Of a DNA stretch of 27,674 nucleotides, positions 22,861 to 27,674 are shown in pieces. The stretch is from Deltaproteobacteria bacterium (GTDB taxonomy: Bacteria; Desulfobacterota; Deferrimicrobia; Deferrimicrobiales; Deferrimicrobiaceae). The number at the start of each line of letters is the position of its first letter. Position 1 is the first letter of the stretch. The stretch spans positions 28,949 through 56,622 of the forward strand of contig PQAK01000219.1 in NCBI GenBank assembly GCA_003105225.1, in the 5' to 3' direction. Made by a program: the position numbers and the translations under genes. The notes under the pieces were generated by a model that made no database searches, had not been told where the DNA came from, and saw nothing but the letters and a program-made list of their open reading frames with translations.

Positions 22861-23621
22861 CGCTCCTTTCGGTCCGGGAGGTCAGCAAGCGCTTCGGCGG
22901 CCTCCAGGCCATCGACGACCTTTCCTTCGACGTCGCGCAGGGGTCGATCAAGGCGCTGATCGGGCCGAACGGCGCGGGGAAGACGACGCTGTTCAACCTG
23001 ATCTCCGGGTCCCTGGAGCCCGACCGCGGCGAGATCGTCTTCGGCGGGGCGGCGGTCCACGACCTGTCCCCCGACCGGATCGCCTCCCGGGGCATGGTGC
23101 GGACGTTCCAGCACATCCGGCTCTTTCCGAAGATGACGGTCCTCGAGAACATCATGGTCGGCCGCCACGTCCACAGCCGGGCGGGGTTCCTCGCCGGCAT
23201 GCTGAACCTCCCCTTCACGTGGAAGGAGGAGCGGCGGATCCGGGAGAAGAGCCTCGAGATCCTGGACCTGCTCGGCATCGCGGAGCATGCGCGGACCGAG
23301 GCCAGCAGCCTCGCCTACGGCCAGCAGCGCGTCGTCGAGATCGGCAGGGCGCTCGCCTGCGAGCCGAAGCTCCTCCTGCTCGACGAACCGGCGGCCGGCC
23401 TGAACATGCGGGAAACGAACGACATGGGCCGGCTGATCGAGAAGATCCGCGACATGGGGGTCACCGTCCTGCTCGTGGAGCACGACATGTCGCTCGTCAT
23501 GAAGATCTCGGACGAGATCGTCGTGCTGAGCTACGGGCAGAAGATCGCCGAGGACCGGCCCCTCTCCATCCAGAAGAACCCGGAAGTGATCCGCGTGTAC
23601 CTGGGGGACGACGGATGCTGA
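22857..23621 (+). CDS. livG: Liv-type ABC transporter ATP-binding protein LivG (set 2)
   Basis: A 254-residue ABC ATPase: Walker A GPNGAGKT (36-43), TFQHIRLFPKMTVLENIMVGRH after the Q-loop, signature LAYGQQR (152-158), Walker B LLLLDEP (172-178) and switch His in VEHDMSLVM. LAYGQQR and LxxGxQR variants are normal in LivG. The start is GTG overlapping the livM stop. The polar stretch following GRHVHSRAGFLAG is the usual LivG insertion. It functions with LivF2 to energise the second transporter. Confidence 0.92.
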   Translation: MTLLSVREVSKRFGGLQAIDDLSFDVAQGSIKALIGPNGAGKTTLFNLISGSLEPDRGEIVFGGAAVHDLSPDRIASRGMVRTFQHIRLFPKMTVLENIMVGRHVHSRAGFLAGMLNLPFTWKEERRIREKSLEILDLLGIAEHARTEASSLAYGQQRVVEIGRALACEPKLLLLDEPAAGLNMRETNDMGRLIEKIRDMGVTVLLVEHDMSLVMKISDEIVVLSYGQKIAEDRPLSIQKNPEVIRVYLGDDGC

Positions 23622-24352
23622 GGATCAAGAACCTCGAGTCGGGGTACGGCAGGCTGAAGGTGCTGAAAAAGGTGACGATGCACATCGGGGCCGGGGAGAT
23701 CGTGACGATCATCGGGGCCAACGGCGCGGGGAAGACCAGCCTCCTCCGGACGATCTCGGGGCTGATCCGGGCGCGCTCCGGGGAAATCCTCTTCGACCTG
23801 CAGGAAATCGGGGCCCTCCCGCCGGAGAAGATCGTCTTCCTCGGCTGCTCGATGGTGCCCGAGGGACGGCAGGTGTTCGCTCCCATGACCGTCCGGGAGA
23901 ACATCCTCCTGGGCGCCTACCCGCAGTACCGGAAACGGCGGGGGGATGCGGTCCGGGACGACTTCGAGCGCATCTACGGGATCTTCCCGAGGCTGAAGGA
24001 GCGCGAGCGGCAGCTCGCCGGCACGCTGTCGGGCGGGGAGCAGCAGATGCTCGCCATCGCCAGGGCGCTCATGGCCCGCCCGAAGCTCATCATGATGGAC
24101 GAGCCCTCGATGGGGCTCGCCCCGCTGATCATCAAGGACATCTTCGCGATCGTCACGAGGCTCCGCGAGGAGGGGAACACGGTGCTGCTCGTCGAGCAGA
24201 ACGCGAAGGCGGCGCTCGGCATCGCGGACCGGGGGTACGTTCTCGAAACCGGCAGGATCATCATGGAAGGAACCGCGGAAGACCTGCTGTCGAACCGCGA
24301 GGTGCAACGCGCCTACCTGGGGCGGGACCTCGACGCGGAAGGCAGGATGTAA
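23615..24352 (+). CDS. livF: Liv-type ABC transporter ATP-binding protein LivF (set 2)
   Basis: A 245-residue ABC ATPase of LivF type: Walker A GANGAGKT (34-41), the family stretch MVPEGRQVFAPMTVRENILLGAY (80-102), signature LSGGEQQ (138-144), Walker B LIMMDEP (158-164) and VEQNAKAALGIADRGYVLE near the end. It overlaps livG by 7 bases. The next gene, a CoA ligase, begins 16 bases after its stop, which suggests that import and CoA activation of the same compound are co-expressed. Confidence 0.93.
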   Translation: MLRIKNLESGYGRLKVLKKVTMHIGAGEIVTIIGANGAGKTSLLRTISGLIRARSGEILFDLQEIGALPPEKIVFLGCSMVPEGRQVFAPMTVRENILLGAYPQYRKRRGDAVRDDFERIYGIFPRLKERERQLAGTLSGGEQQMLAIARALMARPKLIMMDEPSMGLAPLIIKDIFAIVTRLREEGNTVLLVEQNAKAALGIADRGYVLETGRIIMEGTAEDLLSNREVQRAYLGRDLDAEGRM

Positions 24353-24368
24353 CGGATCGGAGGGCGCA

Positions 24369-25664
24369 ATGTACTGGGAACCCGACAAGGAGTGCCTGGA
24401 CCGCGAGGAGCTCGAGCAGCTCCAGATCGAGCGTCTGCAGTCGACGCTCAACCGCGTCTACGCGCACGTCCCGTTCTACCGGAAGAAGTTCGACGGCATG
24501 GGGATCGCCCCGGAGGACATCGGGTCGCTCACCGACCTCTCCCGGCTGCCGTTCACGACGAAGGACGACGTGCGCGGGAATTACCCCTACGGGCTGTTCG
24601 CGGTGCCGCTGCGGGAGGTCGTCCGCATCCATGCCTCCTCGGGCACGACGGGGACGGCGGCGGTCGTGGGCTACACGCGCAACGACATCAAGATGTGGAG
24701 CAACCTGGTGGCCCGCGTCCTCACCGCCGGCGGCGTGACCAAGGACGACGTCGTCCAGGTCTCCTTCGGGTACGGGCTGTTCACGGGCGGCTTCGGCCTG
24801 CATTACGGCGCGGAGCGGATCGGCGCCTCGGTGATCCCCGCGTCCACCGGGAACACGGCCCGCCAGATCCAGATCATGAAGGACTTCAAGACGACGGCGC
24901 TGGTGTCCACCCCTTCCTACGCCATGCTGGTCGCCGACACGATCCGCGAGATGGGGATCCCCGTCTCGGCGCTCTCCCTCAAGTACGGCCTCTTCGGCGC
25001 GGAGCCGTGGTCCGAGGAGATGCGGCAGGAGATCCAGGACGCCCTGGGGATCGTCGCCACCGACAATTACGGGCTGTCGGAGGTCCTCGGGCCGGGGGTG
25101 TCCGGCGAATGCCTGGAGCGCAACGGGCTGCACATCAACGAGGACCACTTCCTCGTGGAGGTGATCGACCCGGAGACGCTCCAGCCCGTTCCGGCCGGCC
25201 AGAAGGGGGAGCTCGTCATCACGACGCTCACCAAGGAGGCGTTCCCGATGATCCGCTACCGGACGCGGGACCTGACCCGCCTCATCGCGGAGCCCTGCCC
25301 GTGCGGCCGGACGGGCCGGCGGATGGGCCGGGTGGTGGGGCGGACGGACGACATGCTGATCATCAAGGGCGTGAAATTCTTCCCTTCCCAGATCGAGTCC
25401 CTGCTCCTGGAGATCGAGGGGACCGAGCCGAACTACCAGATCGTGATCGACCGGAAGGGGGCGATGGACGAGGTCACCGTGCTCGTCGAGGCGGCGGGGG
25501 TGCCCTTCTCCGACCGGCGGCGGGAAAGCGGCCTGGGGGAAACGATCCGGAAGCGGCTGACGCACGAGCTGGGGATCGCCGTGGAGGTGAAGCTGGTGGG
25601 AAAGGATGCGATCGAGCGGCCGGAGGGGAAGGCGATACGGGTCGTGGATCGCAGGAAATTCTAG
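24369..25664 (+). CDS. paaK: Phenylacetate-CoA ligase-type aryl-CoA ligase (PaaK family)
   Basis: A 431-residue AMP-forming CoA ligase with PaaK-family length and layout. It has HASSGTTGTA (88-97) for ATP, YGLSEVLGPG (234-243), TRDLTRL (299-305), GRTDDMLIIKGVKFFPSQIE (324-343) and the C-terminal ERPEGKAIRVVD (416-427), with Lys421 as the expected adenylation lysine. A CPCGRTG motif at 310-316 is common in the family. It would convert an aromatic or aryl-acetic acid plus ATP and CoA to the CoA thioester, AMP and pyrophosphate. Phenylacetate is the textbook substrate, but anaerobes carry several paralogues for other acids. GGAGGG lies 4 bases before ATG. It is coupled with the upstream liv genes. 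Confidence 0.88.
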   Translation: MYWEPDKECLDREELEQLQIERLQSTLNRVYAHVPFYRKKFDGMGIAPEDIGSLTDLSRLPFTTKDDVRGNYPYGLFAVPLREVVRIHASSGTTGTAAVVGYTRNDIKMWSNLVARVLTAGGVTKDDVVQVSFGYGLFTGGFGLHYGAERIGASVIPASTGNTARQIQIMKDFKTTALVSTPSYAMLVADTIREMGIPVSALSLKYGLFGAEPWSEEMRQEIQDALGIVATDNYGLSEVLGPGVSGECLERNGLHINEDHFLVEVIDPETLQPVPAGQKGELVITTLTKEAFPMIRYRTRDLTRLIAEPCPCGRTGRRMGRVVGRTDDMLIIKGVKFFPSQIESLLLEIEGTEPNYQIVIDRKGAMDEVTVLVEAAGVPFSDRRRESGLGETIRKRLTHELGIAVEVKLVGKDAIERPEGKAIRVVDRRKF

Positions 25665-25674
25665 GAGATCGCCG

Positions 25675-26505
25675 ATGGGCAAGGGGACCCTGTACATCGT
25701 CGCCACACCGCTCGGAAACCTGGAAGACATCACCCTGCGGGCGATCCGCGTTCTCCGGGAGGCCTCGGTCATCGCCTGCGAGGACACCCGTCGCACGGTG
25801 AAGCTGCTGAACCGTTACGAGATTCGGACCCCGATGTTTATCTTCCACGATTACAACAAGCTTCGCGCCGGGGGGGTCCTGCTGCGGAGGCTGTCCGAAG
25901 GGGAAAGCGTGGCGCTGGTTTCCGACGCGGGGACGCCCGCGATCTCCGACCCGGGGTACGAGCTCGTGCGGGAAGCGATCCACGAGGGCATCCCGCTCGA
26001 AGTGGTCCCGGGGCCGTCGGCGCTCATCTCGGCGCTCGTGGTATCGGGCCTTCCCACCGACCACTTCGCCTTCGAGGGGTTCCTTCCGAACCGGAAGGAG
26101 AAGCGGAAGAAGGCGCTGCAGGCCCTCGCCGGCGAAACCCGAACCATGATCTTCTACGAGTCGCCGCAGCGGGTCGGGGCGTTCCTGGCCGAAGCGGCGG
26201 AGATCCTCGGGGACCGCCCGGCATGCCTGGTGCGCGAGCTGACGAAGATCCACGAGGAGATCCTGCGCGGCACCCTCGCCGAGCTGGCCGAGGCGATCGG
26301 GCGGCGGGAGACGATCCTGGGGGAGGTCACCCTTGTCGTGGGGGGGGCTCAAAAAACCGTGGAGATGTCGATCGAGGAAATCGTCCGGGCCGCGCTGGAA
26401 GACGCATCCGGCTCTTCCCGGGACCTTGCCCGTGAGATCTCCGACCGGACGGGCCTCTCCCGAAAGGAAGTGTACGGGGAAATCCTCCGCCAGCGCGGGA
26501 AATGA
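25675..26505 (+). CDS. rsmI: 16S rRNA (cytidine(1402)-2'-O)-methyltransferase
   Basis: A 276-residue SAM-dependent methyltransferase of the tetrapyrrole-methylase fold that 2'-O-methylates C1402 in the decoding centre of 16S rRNA. Diagnostic stretches are GTLYIVATPLGNLEDITLRA (4-23), ACEDTRRT, SDAGTPAISDPG, the SAM-binding VPGPSALISAL and FEGFLPNRKEKRKKAL. A C-terminal helical domain with RDLAREISDRTGLSRKEVY completes it. AGGAGA 6 bases upstream sets the ATG; longer in-frame starts lie inside the CoA ligase gene. It begins 10 bases after that gene, so a housekeeping gene appears to sit at the end of the transport-ligase transcript. Confidence 0.93.
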   Translation: MGKGTLYIVATPLGNLEDITLRAIRVLREASVIACEDTRRTVKLLNRYEIRTPMFIFHDYNKLRAGGVLLRRLSEGESVALVSDAGTPAISDPGYELVREAIHEGIPLEVVPGPSALISALVVSGLPTDHFAFEGFLPNRKEKRKKALQALAGETRTMIFYESPQRVGAFLAEAAEILGDRPACLVRELTKIHEEILRGTLAELAEAIGRRETILGEVTLVVGGAQKTVEMSIEEIVRAALEDASGSSRDLAREISDRTGLSRKEVYGEILRQRGK

Positions 26506-26538
26506 AAAGGGCCGCCCCCGCCTGCCGGAAACGGTTCC

Positions 26539-26703
26539 CTATTTTCTCTTCTTGTCGCTCACCTGCACGAGCAGCGAGTCGGAGACGTGGGTCACCAGCC
26601 CGTGGAATTTCAGCCACAGGTCCTTGCCCGGGCCTTTCAGGTACGTTTCGTACGCCGCCGATTTTCCCGGGATCACGTCGAACCGGTACTCAAAGGTGAT
26701 CAT
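26539..26703 (-). CDS. Short hypothetical protein (54 residues), possibly a truncated alpha/beta-barrel domain
   Basis: A 54-residue frame with a strong ribosome binding site (AAAGGAGG, 7 bases before ATG26703), which argues it is translated. The sequence MITFEYRFDVIPGKSAAYETYL then KDLWLKFHGLV resembles the first strand and helix of small dimeric alpha/beta-barrel proteins (antibiotic-monooxygenase or NIPSNAP-like). Such proteins are about 100 residues long, so only half a domain is present. It ends in a basic tail, DKKRK. It lies 14 bases after the regulator gene on the same strand and converges on rsmI. I recognise no specific function. Confidence 0.5.
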   Translation of the reverse strand: MITFEYRFDVIPGKSAAYETYLKGPGKDLWLKFHGLVTHVSDSLLVQVSDKKRK

Positions 26704-26717
26704 CGCGTGTCCTCCTT

Positions 26718-27674
26718 TCAAGATGGGCCGCTTTTCCATTCGATCCCGGTTTCCCGCATCAGTTTCTCCAGGACCGCCACGTCCAGGTTGAGCAGCGCCG
26801 CCGCCCGTTCCGGGTCCCCGTCGGAGAGCGCGAGCGCCTGCCGGAGCATCTGCCGGTCGAGGTCCTGGATGGCTTCGCGGATGTCCGGGATCGGTTTGGA
26901 GGGGGGTTCGCCCGCCGGAGCCGGGCGGCTGCGCCCGTACCATATTTCCGCGGGGAGGTCGGCGGCGTCCACCACGCTTCCCTGCCGCTTCTTCCCGGCG
27001 ATGTAGCTGACCACCTCGACGAGTTCCCTGACGTTTCCCTGCCAGGGGTACCCGGTGAGGGCCGCGATCGCTGCGTCGCTGAACCCGCGGAGCGGCTTTT
27101 TCCGCATCCGGTTCCCTTCGAAGAGATAGTGATGGAGGAGCAGGGGGATGTCCTCGATGCGCTCCCGCAGGGGGGGCAGATGGATGCGTCCCGGCAGGAG
27201 GGCGTCGCGAAGGGCCGGCAGGAACGATCCTCCCCCCGCCGCCTCCTCCAGGCTGGCCGCGGCGGAGGCCACCAGCCGCACGTCGATCTCGATGTCCCGG
27301 CTCCCCCCCACGGGGGTGACGGTTTTTTCCGTCAGGAGCCGGAGGATTTTCTCCTGGGTCGGGAGCCCCGTCCCGTCGATGTCGGCGAGGTAAAGGGTTC
27401 CGCGGTCGGCGAGCTCGGCCTTTCCGGACCGGGGCAGCAGGGCCTGCTGAAAGGCTCCGCGCGCATATCCGAACAGCTCGCTCTCCAGCAGTTCCTCCTG
27501 GAGGCCGCCGCAGGCCACGGGAACGAAGAGCCCTCCGGCACGGGAACTCTGGTAGTGGAGGATCCTCGCGAGAAATCCCCGCCCGGTCCCGTGCTCCCCC
27601 TCGATCAGCACGGGGGTGTCCGTGTCCGCCAGCTGCTGGGCGCGGGAGACCGCCTCCTGGACCGCCGGGCTGGT
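26718..27674 (-). CDS. Sigma54-activator-like AAA+ regulator with degenerate ATPase motifs (partial, N terminus outside window)
   Basis: The visible 318 residues hold the AAA+ domain and a C-terminal Fis-type helix-turn-helix (about the last 50 residues, DGDPERAAALLNLDVAVLEKLM). The fold is recognisable from ESELFGYARGAF, HLPPLRERIEDIPLL and YPWQGNVRELVEV. The working residues, however, are altered. Walker A reads GEHGTGRG instead of GExGTGKE. The sigma54-contact loop reads GAFQQA instead of GAFTGA. Walker B reads LADID instead of LDEI. The arginine-finger segment usually written FREDLYYRL is FLPALRDAL. ATP hydrolysis and sigma54 remodelling are therefore doubtful; it may bind DNA and act on another polymerase form. 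The sensor domain, if any, is beyond the window. Targets are unknown. Confidence 0.85.
   Translation of the reverse strand, partial: TSPAVQEAVSRAQQLADTDTPVLIEGEHGTGRGFLARILHYQSSRAGGLFVPVACGGLQEELLESELFGYARGAFQQALLPRSGKAELADRGTLYLADIDGTGLPTQEKILRLLTEKTVTPVGGSRDIEIDVRLVASAAASLEEAAGGGSFLPALRDALLPGRIHLPPLRERIEDIPLLLHHYLFEGNRMRKKPLRGFSDAAIAALTGYPWQGNVRELVEVVSYIAGKKRQGSVVDAADLPAEIWYGRSRPAPAGEPPSKPIPDIREAIQDLDRQMLRQALALSDGDPERAAALLNLDVAVLEKLMRETGIEWKSGPS

Noticed and set aside
1..27674. CRISPR arrays, insertion sequences, prophage genes or integrases
   Set aside because: No regularly spaced repeats, terminal inverted repeats, transposase or integrase motifs were seen in any frame.

Overview
The window is GC-rich, tightly packed bacterial DNA. 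It carries a cluster for anaerobic breakdown of aromatic acids through benzoyl-CoA. Periplasmic binding proteins with Sec signal peptides and branched-chain-amino-acid-type (Liv) ABC importers point to a Gram-negative cell. The ATP-dependent benzoyl-CoA reductase, the ring hydrolase and a tungsten-type aldehyde oxidoreductase point to an anaerobe or facultative anaerobe. I would guess a deltaproteobacterium-like lineage (Desulfobacterota sensu lato), but the sequence alone does not fix the taxon.

Layout. 1-2476 (+): the tail of a ketopantoate-reductase-like gene, then an aldehyde:ferredoxin oxidoreductase fused to a C-terminal MoaD/ThiS-like domain ending in Gly-Gly. 9474-2489 (-): one operon, oah-bcrC-bcrB-bcrA-bcrD-gcdH. 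10564-9581 (-): a tandem-domain GNAT acetyltransferase. 10766-12356 (+): an SDR dehydrogenase and a metal-dependent amidohydrolase/decarboxylase-type protein. 13259-12367 (-): a GNAT and an Rrf2-family regulator, overlapping by 4 bases and resembling the BadL/BadM regulators of benzoate degradation in Rhodopseudomonas. 13443-17918 (+): a complete livKHMGF set. 19165-17924 (-): an MFS transporter. 19672-24352 (+): a second complete livKHMGF set, followed by a PaaK-type CoA ligase and rsmI. 26703-26539 (-): a very short protein. 27674-26718 (-): the C-terminal part of a sigma54-activator-like protein whose ATPase motifs are degraded.

How it fits together. Aromatic acids would enter through the Liv systems or the MFS carrier and be activated to CoA thioesters by the PaaK-like ligase or an enzyme outside the window. 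BcrABCD would dearomatise benzoyl-CoA. The diene-CoA hydratase and the usual zinc-type 6-hydroxy-enoyl-CoA dehydrogenase are not visible here. Oah opens the ring, and GcdH acts late in the lower pathway (glutaryl-CoA to crotonyl-CoA).

The most notable signal is non-coding. The 9-mer ATTGTGGTA occurs four times, each in an intergenic region about 10-11 bases downstream of a TTGACA-like hexamer: before oah-bcr, before the SDR, before the GNAT-rrf2 pair and before the second liv set. This looks like one regulon, plausibly controlled by the Rrf2 protein encoded in it.
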